Part shown: positions 1 to 7,448 of the stretch, in pieces
Position numbering within the stretch: position 1 is the first letter of the stretch
Layout: each line of letters starts with the position of its first letter
Assembly: GCA_049515555.1 (NCBI GenBank)
Contig: JBEKTY010000119.1
Span: 1-30,437 of the forward strand
Source of the DNA: JBEKTY01 sp049515555
GTDB lineage: Bacteria > Planctomycetota > Planctomycetia > Pirellulales > Thermoguttaceae
Reading direction: 5' to 3'
Length of the DNA stretch: 30,437 bases
Program-made: the position numbers and the translations under genes
The notes under the pieces: generated by a model
Databases searched by the model: none
What the model was told of the DNA's origin: nothing
The model's input: the letters and a program-made list of their open reading frames with translations, nothing else

Positions 1-119
1 GGCTCGGAGGCGGTTTCCGGCCATCTCGATCGGGCCTGGGCCTCCCCCGATCCCGGTGCTGAGGCTTCAACGGCGGCCGTTTGCTCGAAGGAGGAGTGTG
101 GCCACAGCGCCTGCGAGCC

Positions 120-335
120 CTAACCGGCCAGCCGCAGGGCGCAGTGGCCGGGGCGGATGGGATCATCGTAGAGCAGGACGAGGGTGAACTTCTCGATTTC
201 GATGAGGTTGTCCACGACCGGGCCATCGGTCAGGTAGCCCATCGCGGCGAAGGGCCGAGGTTGGGCACGGCGGTGTCGGCCGCCGAATCGACGACGCCAC
301 TGATCAAGTGGCGTGGGCTGCCGGGCTGCTATCAT
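120..335 (-). CDS. Hypothetical 71-aa protein, last gene of the minus-strand train
   Basis: I do not recognise this protein. It is supported by a clean ribosome binding site: on the minus strand AAGGAG lies five bases before the ATG at 335. It follows the helicase stop by only 31 bases on the same strand, so it is probably co-transcribed with it. The N-terminal third is basic (Arg/Gln rich). The C-terminal half, from about residue 35, is a compact stretch with VDNLIEIEKFTLVLLYDD, which reads like a folded beta-alpha segment. There is no signal peptide or membrane segment. Function is unknown. Confidence 0.6.
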   Translation of the reverse strand: MIAARQPTPLDQWRRRFGGRHRRAQPRPFAAMGYLTDGPVVDNLIEIEKFTLVLLYDDPIRPGHCALRLAG

Positions 336-366
336 CAGTGCTCCTTATGTTGCAGGGGGAGAATTC

Positions 367-2568
367 CTAGAAGAGATCGAATTGCCGCGCGATTGCGGCC
401 TTCCGGGCGTGAGCCGAGGCACCGCGACCGCTGCGCCGGGGACGGTGAGCTTTCATCGCGGCCTTGCCCCACAAGAAGAAATCATCCTCGTCGTCATCCT
501 CGACAAGCCTGTTGTCGGCTTGGGATTGCGCTGCACCGAGCTTCTCCCACATCCGCTCGGCATCGCCGAAGTCGATGTTCTCGACGAGAGACTTGGCCAG
601 CTCCATCGTCAGCGAACCGCTGTCGGCCGACATCGCCGCCAGTCCCTCGGCGGAGAACTGTCCCTCCAGAGCCAGCGAGGCATCGAGCTTCTGGGCCATG
701 AGGTTCATGGCCCGTGCCTGCATCGTCTCACGGTAGTAGAGATAGTAGACCCGGCAGGGATGCCGTTGGCCGATCCGCCACGAGCGGCGGGATGCCTGGC
801 GCAAAGTGAACAAGTCATATCCAGTTTCAAAAAATACGATGGAAGGGAAGTTGTGCCCGCCCAGCGCGTCGAACAGGGTCAGCCCCGTGCGTACCGGCTG
901 GGGATGGGAGATAATCACGTCCACGCCGGGGGCGTTGCGGGATATCCATGCGCTGCGGCTGCGGGTGGGAACCTTGTCGGCGTCCAGCACCCTGACCGTG
1001 TACCCGGCCTCCTGGATGATCTTCTCCAGCCGTCCCAGCACCGGATGCGTGCTGGTGTACGTACAGAAGGTCCAGACCTGGCGGCCTTGGGCCTTCTCCT
1101 CGGCCAGGATCTCCAAGAGCTTCCGTTCCTTGGGCCAGAGAGTGTCGCGATCCAGTGTGGGCGGCGTCGTCACGGCCACGAAACGACCATGGGGACCGCC
1201 GCTGCCGTCCACGTAGCCGATGGTCTTCCAGTCATAGGGGTAATCGGGATAGGCCAGCAGGGCATGAAGCATGCCCGAAAGAAGCTGGTGGTTGCCTTTC
1301 CGCAAAAGCTGCGCCACGGCGTCCTTGAGCTTGGCCTCCATATCCCGGTACGGCTCCGCCAGATCGGCGCTCATCCGCACGGGTGTCGGATGTTCGTCGT
1401 AGCTGGGTAAATCCTCCGCCACGTCCTTGAGGGAGAGGAAGATCGTGTTGCCGATCAGGTGTCGGCCGTAGAGCGTGGGCATGATGCCCGGCTGTTCGGC
1501 CTGCCGCCTAGTCACGCTCTTGCCGTGGCTGCGGCGGTTGTCGCCGTCGCCAGCGATCGTCTTCTCCGTGACGATGGTGTCTACCCGCCCGTAACGGCGT
1601 GCAAACTCCATATCATCTTGCCAGGAAAGTCCCTCGGCCTTTAGGCTCCCCGGCGACAACCGGAACAGGAGCGACCTGACGTGCCCAGCCTTGCCCCCGA
1701 TCAGCGTGCCGGTCATGGCGATCACCTTGCGGCAAGAGGCCGTGAGCGCACCCAAGGCGTTGGCGCGGGCCGAGTCTGCTGATTTCTCCTCGTGGACCTC
1801 GTCGCACACCAGGTAATCGAAGACGCCCCGCAAGTGCTTGTGGATATATTCGGCCGGTGCCCAGACGCGCGGCTTGCCGATGTACTGCCACAAGGCCGCA
1901 CCGCAGGGCCGCACGACGGGTTCGCCATCGGCATTGAGGCGGCGGGTGGGCACTTCGGCCGTACACCGCTTCCGCGAACGCTCCAAATCCTTGAGCGTCA
2001 GAAAATTGCCCCCGGCGCTGGCTTGGGCCCGCAACTGGGAGCCACACTCGGGACAGCGTAGGATGCCCTGGCTGTCTTTCACGGCGGCTGGCCGCCAGTA
2101 CGCGCCGTTCTTCGCCAGGGTCTCGCCCATGATGAGCCAGGTGGGGTGGGCCGCTTTCCCGTGCGGCCAAGTAAGCAACTCGGTCCACTTCTCCAGGACG
2201 TGGACCTCGATCGCGCCCTGGGGGAACACCCGCTCCAGTTCGACCCGCCAGGTCTCAACCAGGTGCGGCGGGCACATGACGATCGCGCGGTACGGTTTGC
2301 CGTCCGCATGGGCATGGACAGTGCAAGCACCCATTTGGGTCTTGCCGGTCCCGCACTCGCAACAGAGGAACACGGACTTCTGCCGCTGCAAGGTTTTGAC
2401 TGCCGCCGTGGCGACGTGGGCCTGGGCGGGAAGCATGGGCCGTTTCAGGTCGAGTGTGACCACGGCGTCCGTGGCCGGGACGTGCAGCGGCTCGAACGCC
2501 TGCCGGGCGCGATCGGCCACCAACGGGCCGTAGCGATCCAGGTACTCATGGAGATTCGTGCAATTCAT
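367..2568 (-). CDS. SNF2-like superfamily 2 helicase/translocase with zinc-binding insert
   Basis: This 733-aa protein is a predicted ATP-dependent DNA translocase. Visible SF2 motifs are Walker A CGTGKT (Lys76), the DEVH box (Asp256-His259), MTGT (motif III), and a C-terminal RecA lobe ending in motif VI, QASRRSWRIGQ (about 591-601), typical of SNF2 proteins. Between motifs I and II are four cysteines (172, 175, 202, 222) arranged as a likely zinc ribbon. No nuclease domain is evident. The same strand also carries a DUF6094 methyltransferase-like gene about 1.6 kb upstream; such helicases are found near DUF6094 genes in accessory regions of several phyla. The last residues are basic and Ala/Arg-rich. 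Helicase identity is firm; the substrate and role (modification, restriction or element maintenance) are inferred. There is no strong SD at the ATG, only GAGG ten bases upstream. Confidence 0.93.
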   Translation of the reverse strand: MNCTNLHEYLDRYGPLVADRARQAFEPLHVPATDAVVTLDLKRPMLPAQAHVATAAVKTLQRQKSVFLCCECGTGKTQMGACTVHAHADGKPYRAIVMCPPHLVETWRVELERVFPQGAIEVHVLEKWTELLTWPHGKAAHPTWLIMGETLAKNGAYWRPAAVKDSQGILRCPECGSQLRAQASAGGNFLTLKDLERSRKRCTAEVPTRRLNADGEPVVRPCGAALWQYIGKPRVWAPAEYIHKHLRGVFDYLVCDEVHEEKSADSARANALGALTASCRKVIAMTGTLIGGKAGHVRSLLFRLSPGSLKAEGLSWQDDMEFARRYGRVDTIVTEKTIAGDGDNRRSHGKSVTRRQAEQPGIMPTLYGRHLIGNTIFLSLKDVAEDLPSYDEHPTPVRMSADLAEPYRDMEAKLKDAVAQLLRKGNHQLLSGMLHALLAYPDYPYDWKTIGYVDGSGGPHGRFVAVTTPPTLDRDTLWPKERKLLEILAEEKAQGRQVWTFCTYTSTHPVLGRLEKIIQEAGYTVRVLDADKVPTRSRSAWISRNAPGVDVIISHPQPVRTGLTLFDALGGHNFPSIVFFETGYDLFTLRQASRRSWRIGQRHPCRVYYLYYRETMQARAMNLMAQKLDASLALEGQFSAEGLAAMSADSGSLTMELAKSLVENIDFGDAERMWEKLGAAQSQADNRLVEDDDEDDFFLWGKAAMKAHRPRRSGRGASAHARKAAIARQFDLF

Positions 2569-2593
2569 GGAAAAAGCCTCGTGGTCATTCGTC

Positions 2594-2896
2594 TCAAAAC
2601 AAACTCGGTTGTGGGGAGGTTTCTTTCGGCACGGCGCTTGGCCTTGGCTTTCGCCGTGCCCTGGCTACCCCGACCTCAATCGCCGGAAAGCCCCGCTGCT
2701 GCAAGAACGGGAGCAAGGTCACAACTGCCGGGGGCAGCTGCTCACTGGCCCGATAGGGCAATCGCAAGAGATGGCTCCCTTGCATCTCGGCCAACAGCAA
2801 TAGGATGTACTGCGTGCCGATTTCAGACGGCAGGGGCCAGTGGACGTGGTAGTACGAATGGGCAATCGCGCGGGCCCAAGACCATGGGCCTCCCAC
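2594..2896 (-). CDS. Hypothetical protein, about 100 aa
   Basis: This open frame sits 25 bases upstream of the helicase on the same strand. Residues about 15-75 read as a folded core (IGTQYILLLLAEMQGSHLL, then a run with LPPAVVTLLPFLQQRGF), and the tail is basic and proline-rich. I do not recognise a family. The start is uncertain: the GTG at 2896 has no good SD, and an overlapping frame opens at 2919. The region before it (2897-3224) holds an opposite-strand small gene, so this gene would need read-through from the upstream part of the train or its own promoter. Confidence 0.45.
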   Translation of the reverse strand: MGGPWSWARAIAHSYYHVHWPLPSEIGTQYILLLLAEMQGSHLLRLPYRASEQLPPAVVTLLPFLQQRGFPAIEVGVARARRKPRPSAVPKETSPQPSLF

Positions 2897-2925
2897 AGCG
2901 AGAGTGCCCCCATTTCTCGGATCGC

Positions 2926-2954
2926 TTTACCGCTTTGCGGCATTTCTTTATACT
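2926..2954 (+). promoter_or_regulatory. Sigma-70-type promoter for the 39-aa membrane protein
   Basis: TTTACC (2926-2931) and TATACT (2949-2954) are separated by exactly 17 bases. The -10 matches the consensus at five of six positions and the -35 at four. The expected transcription start, about seven bases downstream, coincides with the A of the ATG at 2961, which implies a leaderless message. Confidence 0.5.
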
Positions 2955-2960
2955 AGGGTA

Positions 2961-3080
2961 ATGGAACTCGTCGTCGATGTCTGCATTTTCCTGGGCATCG
3001 GGCTGGCGTTGGTCGCCATGCGGTGGTGGCTCTTTGGACCGCCTGACGATAATGATCGAAGCAACGCACCGTGGGATTGA
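2961..3080 (+). CDS. 39-aa single-pass membrane microprotein
   Basis: A 39-codon frame runs opposite to the surrounding minus-strand genes. Residues 3-24 form one hydrophobic helix (LVVDVCIFLGIGLALVAM), followed by RWWLFGPP and an acidic/polar tail ending NAPWD. The short N-terminus and the Arg-Trp-Trp after the helix suggest a bitopic inner-membrane peptide. There is no SD site, but a good promoter places the transcript start at the ATG itself. I do not recognise a family. Its position in a 330-base gap of a gene train on the other strand fits an independently expressed small gene, for example a regulator or toxin-like peptide, but nothing in the sequence shows which. Confidence 0.5.
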   Translation: MELVVDVCIFLGIGLALVAMRWWLFGPPDDNDRSNAPWD

Positions 3081-3224
3081 ATGGACACCAACTCCCAAAG
3101 GTCAGGCCACACAATCCGAGCTTGTTTTACCTTTCGCCCTTCCGCAGCCTTTTCTGGCAATCCCCAAATCCCGCCGAACAAGTCCTAAGCCGACAAGCGG
3201 CACGGGCTTTCTTCATACGTGACA

Positions 3225-3299
3225 TTAGAAAACATCTGCCCGCACTTCCTTGACCAGCCTCTTCTTCGGCCAGCCGGGAAGCGAGTATTCTTCCGCCAT
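3225..3299 (-). CDS. 24-aa small ORF in the gene train
   Basis: The peptide begins MAEEYSLPGWPKKRLVKEV and ends in ADVF. On the minus strand GGGAGCAAGGACG precedes the ATG at 3299, giving AAGGA at short spacing or GGGAG at nine bases. The frame begins 13 bases after the stop of the 202-aa gene, consistent with co-translation in the same operon. It is mixed-charge with a proline-glycine-tryptophan turn and has no membrane segment. It could be a real micro-gene or the remnant of a longer gene; confidence is limited by length. Confidence 0.4.
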   Translation of the reverse strand: MAEEYSLPGWPKKRLVKEVRADVF

Positions 3300-3312
3300 C
3301 GTCCTTGCTCCC

Positions 3313-3921
3313 TCAACCGGCTAAGACTAGGCAACGGTCCCTGACGCCTTGCGAGACGATTTCGTCCAGGGCCTCGGGATCGGTCTTCAGCACGCCGACC
3401 TCCGCTGCGTAGCCCTTGGCGACAACGATGCCGTTGCCTTTGGTCATCGTTTCCTTGAGCCACGGAATCCACGGCCGCAACAGCGGGGTGGTGTAGCTCG
3501 GGCCGGACAACTCGGCCCACAGGTGGTCGTCGCTCATGTTCGGCATGAGGCCGGGAATCCGGGCCAGGGCGACCAGGTGGATGACGCCGGGGGCCAGCTT
3601 CGCAACTGCCGCCGTGTAGCCCACGGGCTTGCCGTTGAAGTCGCTGTGCGCCCGGACCAGCCGTTCTGTCGTGTCGCCGATCTCCAAGACGAACTCGGCC
3701 TCCACGTCGGGCTGGTAGAGGGTGGCCCGCACGGCCTTGGCGGCGGTGTCCGGGCCAGTGGCGCTTACGAGTAGCAGTCCCGGATAGTCCCGCGAGTGCC
3801 GCCGATGGATTCTCACGCTGCCGCCGTACTCGGCGGCCCAGGCCGCCGCGTGGCAACGCAGGCGGAACTCGCTCTTGCCGGTCTTGACGACCAGCGGGGG
3901 CAGTTCAACCTCGTCGGACAT
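3313..3921 (-). CDS. Hypothetical protein, 202 aa
   Basis: This soluble 202-aa protein has an SD (AAGGA, six bases before the ATG at 3921). Its start overlaps the end of the preceding 86-aa gene by 17 bases, indicating translational coupling. The composition is balanced alpha/beta with no signal peptide, membrane helix or clear catalytic motif. A Trp/Pro-rich stretch (LLRPWIPWLKETM) lies near residue 150. I do not recognise the family. Its place in a tight train with the DUF6094 methyltransferase-like gene suggests a shared role, but this is inference from position only. Confidence 0.8.
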   Translation of the reverse strand: MSDEVELPPLVVKTGKSEFRLRCHAAAWAAEYGGSVRIHRRHSRDYPGLLLVSATGPDTAAKAVRATLYQPDVEAEFVLEIGDTTERLVRAHSDFNGKPVGYTAAVAKLAPGVIHLVALARIPGLMPNMSDDHLWAELSGPSYTTPLLRPWIPWLKETMTKGNGIVVAKGYAAEVGVLKTDPEALDEIVSQGVRDRCLVLAG

Positions 3922-4165
3922 GGATATTCCTTTCGCTCTGTCGGTAATGGGTCTGACAGTACAACTTGGCGGGCCGCAGCTTCCGATGGTGGGACATCAC
4001 GCGCCAGGCACCGTCGTTGACGAGGGCAATGAAGATGGGATCTCCGTCATCTGGGAACCGCTCGATGCGGTAACGCTTGCTCCGGTCGGTCCAGCGGAGC
4101 CGTCGCCCGAGGATGCGGTGCCGAGACTTGCTCGGCTGCTTGGGCCATTGCAGGGTGGGGCTCAT
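3905..4165 (-). CDS. Hypothetical basic protein, 86 aa
   Basis: This short basic protein begins MSPTLQWPKQPSKSRHRILG. It starts six bases after the DUF6094 stop and overlaps the next gene by 17 bases, so it is embedded in the operon. GGAAG directly precedes the ATG. The central segment (RYRIERFPDDGDPIFIALV, then WRVMSHH) looks like a small beta-sheet domain. The many Arg and Lys residues would suit nucleic-acid binding, but no known motif is seen. Confidence 0.7.
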   Translation of the reverse strand: MSPTLQWPKQPSKSRHRILGRRLRWTDRSKRYRIERFPDDGDPIFIALVNDGAWRVMSHHRKLRPAKLYCQTHYRQSERNIHVRRG

Positions 4166-4171
4166 CTTCCA

Positions 4172-5182
4172 TCACTCCACGTTCGTGATGTTCCCTTGGG
4201 AGTCCAAGACCCGGATCACCAGCCTCGGGCGTTCGGAGATGACCGTGCGCGTAATGGTGTTGCCCTTGTTGTCCTCGCTGGTGTCGGACGAGGCGACATA
4301 GCTGTCCTTGGCAGCCGTGCCCCGGATAACGTGCGGCGGTTCGTCGGCCGGGCAGATCAGCCCGTCGATGTGCCCGCTTGCCAGGAGCATGGCGCGGTGA
4401 CCGATGCCGGGGCTCATCGGCGGACGAGGGCGATGGTTTACACTGTCGGCCGGGCGCTCGATGTGGAACCGTAGCGGGCTCTGCGCCACAAGCCGGGCCA
4501 ATTCCGTGTCGGTCGGTTCTGATTTGCGGAACGTCTTGGGCCGTGTGCCGGGCGGCAGCCGGTAGACGACGTGCGTATCCATCCGCTTCTCCAGCCAGTC
4601 CCAGCCATGCCTGCCGTTGACGGCCTGTGGGGGTTGCTTCCGCTTGTAGCCCAGGATGACGGTTTCGCCGTACTTGCGGACCGCCTCGGGAAACGGCATG
4701 GCCGAGACCTGATAGAAGTGCTCCTCGAAGAACTCCGCCGTCTGGTAGCTGTCGGCCACGTCGTGCGGGCAGACCAGGGCCAGCACCCCGTTGTCCACCA
4801 GCAGATGGGCAGCCCGTTCGATGAACTGTGTTTCCACGCGGCCCTGTTCGCCCGTGGCGTAGTCGTAGGGAGGATTTGCCCAACAAAAGGAGAACGAGCG
4901 GTAGCTGATCGCCGTGCGCAGGAAATCAGCCGGGGCCAAAGCCTGTCCTTCGGGCAGCGAATCTCGCACTGTGGCGGCGCGGTCCTCGGACAGTTCGATG
5001 CCGTAGGGCACGGCCCGGAGCCCCTGGGCAAGTTGCACCAGTGCCCGGCCTTCACCGGCGCACGGGTCGAGAATGAGACATTCGCCGGTGCTGGGCGGCC
5101 TGAGCCGTTCCAGGACGGCGGCGACGGCTTCGGGAGCGGCGGCGTAGTAGCCGCCTTTGATCTGCGACATGAGGCGGGCCAT
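4172..5182 (-). CDS. DUF6094-type class I methyltransferase-like protein (N6-adenine MTase fold)
   Basis: The 336-aa protein begins MARLMSQIKGGYYAAAPEAV, the characteristic opening of DUF6094 proteins. It has a SAM-binding motif I DPCAGEG (Asp39-Gly44) and an NPPY motif (Asn103-Tyr106), the catalytic signature of N6-adenine DNA methyltransferases. The expected reaction is transfer of methyl from SAM to an exocyclic amino group, probably of adenine in DNA, but activity is inferred. No target-recognition domain is obvious in the C-terminal half, and no restriction endonuclease is adjacent. AAGGAG lies twelve bases before the ATG, a rather long spacing. The SNF2-like helicase lies downstream in the same train, the usual partner of this family in accessory regions. 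Confidence 0.88.
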   Translation of the reverse strand: MARLMSQIKGGYYAAAPEAVAAVLERLRPPSTGECLILDPCAGEGRALVQLAQGLRAVPYGIELSEDRAATVRDSLPEGQALAPADFLRTAISYRSFSFCWANPPYDYATGEQGRVETQFIERAAHLLVDNGVLALVCPHDVADSYQTAEFFEEHFYQVSAMPFPEAVRKYGETVILGYKRKQPPQAVNGRHGWDWLEKRMDTHVVYRLPPGTRPKTFRKSEPTDTELARLVAQSPLRFHIERPADSVNHRPRPPMSPGIGHRAMLLASGHIDGLICPADEPPHVIRGTAAKDSYVASSDTSEDNKGNTITRTVISERPRLVIRVLDSQGNITNVE

Positions 5183-5215
5183 TGTTTGCGTGAACTCCTT
5201 GGGAACAGTTGGGGA

Positions 5216-5590
5216 TCAATACTCGCTGGGTAACATCAGTGCCCCGTTGACCAACCAGAGTTTGATCGAGGGCAGCGGGAAGTCGGTGTGGCCGATCTCC
5301 TGCCGGACCAGCACCGGCGCGTCCGTGTCGGCTTGGCAAGTGGCGACGGCCACCGGCGTCTTCTCGCGGTCCACCGTGAGCGTCCAGATTTGGAACTCCT
5401 CTTGTCGCAAGCGGGCGGTTTGGTGCGAGGCCACCAGGTCGATAAGCCAGAAGGCCTCGGCTTTCTCGGCCAGGAACTTCACGCCATCCGTATAGTTGAT
5501 GCGGCCTGTCCAGTGCTTCCACCAGTTGTCCGTGCCGCAGAATTGCGCCAGATCGGCTTCCAGTGCGGCGGCGTCTTGTTGTGCCAGCAT
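5216..5590 (-). CDS. DUF6876 family protein
   Basis: From the ATG at 5590 (GGAAAGGA upstream) this 124-aa protein carries the hallmark order of DUF6876: an N-terminal AQFCGTDNWWKHW, then YTDGVKFLAEKAEAFWLIDL, then FQIWTLTVD, and a C-terminal LPSIKLWLVNGALMLPSEY. The family has no known enzymatic activity; it is small, soluble and common on plasmids and islands of planctomycetes, cyanobacteria and proteobacteria. A longer frame opens at 5695 but lacks a ribosome site and overlaps the upstream gene. It lies 33 bases before the methyltransferase-like gene, in the same direction. Confidence 0.85.
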   Translation of the reverse strand: MLAQQDAAALEADLAQFCGTDNWWKHWTGRINYTDGVKFLAEKAEAFWLIDLVASHQTARLRQEEFQIWTLTVDREKTPVAVATCQADTDAPVLVRQEIGHTDFPLPSIKLWLVNGALMLPSEY

Positions 5591-5612
5591 GGCTTGTCCT
5601 TTCCGGGATAGG

Positions 5613-5846
5613 TCACAGGAAATTCGCCTCCAACCACGCCGCTTCCGCGACAAGGGCCTCGCTGCGAAGGTTGTAGGGTCCAAGGCGCGGGCCATTCACC
5701 GGCCCCATGTCGGCCCACCAGCTTCCCTGCTGGTCGGGCTCGACGTGGGATGCGCGAGAGATGGCGGGGCTGCCCAGTGCGGTCAAGTCGATAGTCTCGG
5801 AGTATATGCACCGGACAACCCCGCCAGGCTTTATGACGATCTGCAT
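5613..5846 (-). CDS. Hypothetical protein, 77 aa, accessory-region family
   Basis: The frame begins MQIVIKPGGVVRCIY and contains RASHVEPDQQGSWWADMGP, NGPRLGPY and RSEALVAEAAWLEANFL. It resembles a small uncharacterised family I associate with planctomycete and cyanobacterial accessory regions; the conserved Trp-Trp-Ala-Asp and the C-terminal helix are its visible core. A GTG at 5861, overlapping the preceding stop as GTGA, would add five residues and allow coupling. I prefer the ATG at 5846 because the recognisable core begins there. Function is unknown. Confidence 0.75.
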   Translation of the reverse strand: MQIVIKPGGVVRCIYSETIDLTALGSPAISRASHVEPDQQGSWWADMGPVNGPRLGPYNLRSEALVAEAAWLEANFL

Positions 5847-5857
5847 GGCGATCACCG

Positions 5858-6802
5858 TCACTTCGGGCGGCGGAGGATGTTCCGCCTGGGCTTGTCCACC
5901 AAGAGGCCATCCAGCACGCTCTGAACCCGCGACATCTCGGTCGCAACGTGCTGCCGCAGCCCTTGGTCGTCGCGCAGCATCTGGGGCTCCACTCCCCGGA
6001 TGACCTGCTGGGCGTCGGCTACCAGTCGGTCCAGTTGCTCGCTGGAACGGACGTTGAGCTGGCGGAATCGCTGGAAGAACTCCGTGAGGTTCTCCACGGC
6101 CGAGTCCCTGAAGACGCGGGGCTTCCCATCCGCTTCACCCGACAGCCGCTCGGTCAAGTGCGACACCAGCTTGGCCAACTCGGCGGTGAACGCCTCTTCG
6201 GCCAAACGCACGGCCTCGTCGAAACGGGCCTGCACCCGCTGGCACTCCTGCTCGTACAGCTCGGGATTGAGCTGCGCAAGGTAGCTCGGCGGCTCCACGC
6301 TGGGGAAGTCGAACTCGATGCCGAACAACCCGGCGAGCGACGACGGATAGTCGGACGAGTTGTAGAGGCTGCCCAGCCGCTGCCGGGCCGTGGCCTTCAA
6401 CTCGCTGAAACGGCGGTCGAGGGCTTCCACGGCCTCGGCAAGCTCCTCCTGGAACTCCTGCATCTTGGCCGCGAAGTCTTCCACTCGATCCTGGCGGATG
6501 AGGCGGATGCCGGGCTCGGGATACGGCAGGCTCATCGACTTCCAATAGCCGATGACCTTGCCGCGAACGGCGGTGACCCGCTTGAAGGCCGGGTGGGAAA
6601 CGTCCAGCAGCCGCTTGCCCGCGCTCAGGAACCGCGCATCCGTGCCGAACGGTTCGGCAGCCTCGGTCCGTTGCTCGACGGTGAGCGATTTGCGCGTGCC
6701 GAACCAGCGTATGGAAACGCGAACTGCCGCCATCGTCCCGCGCAGGCGCTGCGTAGGGGACGTGGCGGTACGGCTGGTGGCTTCATTGGTGACTGTGCTC
6801 AT
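5858..6802 (-). CDS. Conserved hypothetical coiled-coil protein, 314 aa
   Basis: AAAGGT lies eight bases before the ATG at 6802. The protein contains a KVIGYWKSMSLPYPEPGIRL segment (about 85-104), a long helical region rich in Glu and Ala (about 110-150), a proline-rich linker (FDFPSVEPPSYL) and a second helical half ending RVQSVLDGLLVDKPRRN. It is reminiscent in layout of DUF3150 proteins of plasmids, but I cannot confirm that. There is no signal peptide or enzymatic motif. A structural or scaffold role, possibly with the AAA+ ATPase upstream, is inference only. Confidence 0.85.
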   Translation of the reverse strand: MSTVTNEATSRTATSPTQRLRGTMAAVRVSIRWFGTRKSLTVEQRTEAAEPFGTDARFLSAGKRLLDVSHPAFKRVTAVRGKVIGYWKSMSLPYPEPGIRLIRQDRVEDFAAKMQEFQEELAEAVEALDRRFSELKATARQRLGSLYNSSDYPSSLAGLFGIEFDFPSVEPPSYLAQLNPELYEQECQRVQARFDEAVRLAEEAFTAELAKLVSHLTERLSGEADGKPRVFRDSAVENLTEFFQRFRQLNVRSSEQLDRLVADAQQVIRGVEPQMLRDDQGLRQHVATEMSRVQSVLDGLLVDKPRRNILRRPK

Positions 6803-6842
6803 GGATGGATACCTTTATGTTGGAGGTGAAGACGTGCGTGGG

Positions 6843-6998
6843 TTAGCGGCGGCCCTTGCCCTGCGCGACACAAATGAACGTGCCGCACGCAGCCAAGATT
6901 CCGAACAAAGGCCAGAGGCCCAGGATGGGACCGACCAGTATCCCCGTGCCGATCATGGCAAGAGCCAACTTGACGGTCGAGTCATCAACACCTCGCAC
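6843..6998 (-). CDS. 51-aa membrane hairpin protein
   Basis: A GTG start at 6998 is preceded by AAAGGA at six bases, a good ribosome site. The 51-residue product has a short polar N-terminus (RGVDDSTVK), then two hydrophobic segments (about 11-25 and 31-45) joined by a Gly-Leu-Trp-Pro turn, and a basic tail QGKGRR. It ends 40 bases before the 314-aa gene on the same strand. The topology suggests a helical hairpin in the inner membrane with both ends cytoplasmic. I do not recognise a family. Confidence 0.6.
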   Translation of the reverse strand: MRGVDDSTVKLALAMIGTGILVGPILGLWPLFGILAACGTFICVAQGKGRR

Positions 6999-7094
6999 AA
7001 GCAGTCCTTTCAGAAAGGGAAAAGGGGAACAATCAGACGACGGGCCCGCATGGTTGGGCCTTTCGGCACAGCCAGTACAAAGCCCGTCAATACG

Positions 7095-7319
7095 TTACGA
7101 TGCTTCGGAGAATGGCTGAGAGACGGTGGAACGTGCCTTGTGTTCCGATAGCTTCTGGACGATGATGGGGCCGCCGAACTTCGATTCAGCCCATGCGGTG
7201 AGGGCACCAAGGGGCTGACCCTCGAAGGACCGGGCTATCGGCGCGGCTTTCCGAATGATCGTGCCGCTAAGGACAAGCCGTACCGTGAACTTGGGACACG
7301 AAAAGTAGACTGTGCTCAT
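7095..7319 (-). CDS. Hypothetical protein, 74 aa
   Basis: The ATG at 7319 has AGGAG four bases upstream, better than the longer start at 7370. The protein opens MSTVYFSCPKFTVRLVLSGT and continues with APIARSFEGQPLGALTAWAE and a Lys/Glu-rich end. The pattern suggests a small beta-sheet protein. The family is not recognised. About 96 bases separate it from the 51-aa gene, a stretch containing only a weak GGCCC/GGGCC inverted repeat. Confidence 0.65.
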   Translation of the reverse strand: MSTVYFSCPKFTVRLVLSGTIIRKAAPIARSFEGQPLGALTAWAESKFGGPIIVQKLSEHKARSTVSQPFSEAS

Positions 7320-7404
7320 GTCGCTCCTGTTGCTCGCCCGCTTTGCGCGATCGGGCATGGTTGGTTTCAATGAAGGCGGACATCGTGTCCGGCGGCGTCA
7401 CGCG

Positions 7405-7420
7405 AAACGTATAAGCGTTT
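7405..7420. promoter_or_regulatory. Inverted repeat in the longest gap of the train
   Basis: AAACG-TATAAG-CGTTT is a perfect 5-bp inverted repeat within the 129-base gap between the 92-aa and 74-aa genes. On the minus strand the same spot contains TTATAC, with TCGACA about 18 bases upstream, a poor to moderate promoter-like pair. It may be an operator or an internal promoter for the downstream half of the train. Confidence 0.3.
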
Positions 7421-7448
7421 AAGTGACATGCGTGTCGAAACCGTTCGC

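Noticed and set aside
1..24. Possible minus-strand start (MAGNRLRA) running off the left edge
   Set aside because: Only eight codons are visible, and the nearest purine-rich site is about 16 bases from the ATG, too far to support it.
313..1410. Long plus-strand open frame (365 codons) opposite the helicase
   Set aside because: It is antisense to a clearly recognisable SNF2-like helicase and has no recognisable motifs. It arises from high GC content in the third codon positions of the true gene.
3081..3186. Short plus-strand frame following the 39-aa gene (MDTNSQRSGH start)
   Set aside because: It lacks a ribosome site, its composition is atypical of coding sequence, and no domain is seen.
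367..5182. DISARM or BREX defence system
   Set aside because: A helicase and an adenine-methyltransferase-like gene are present, but drmA/B/C, pglZ, brxC and other defining genes are absent.
5948..6829. Plus-strand 293-codon frame opposite the 314-aa gene
   Set aside because: It is the mirror of a minus-strand gene with a proper SD and sensible composition; the plus frame is Leu/Gly/Arg-biased, as antisense shadows are.
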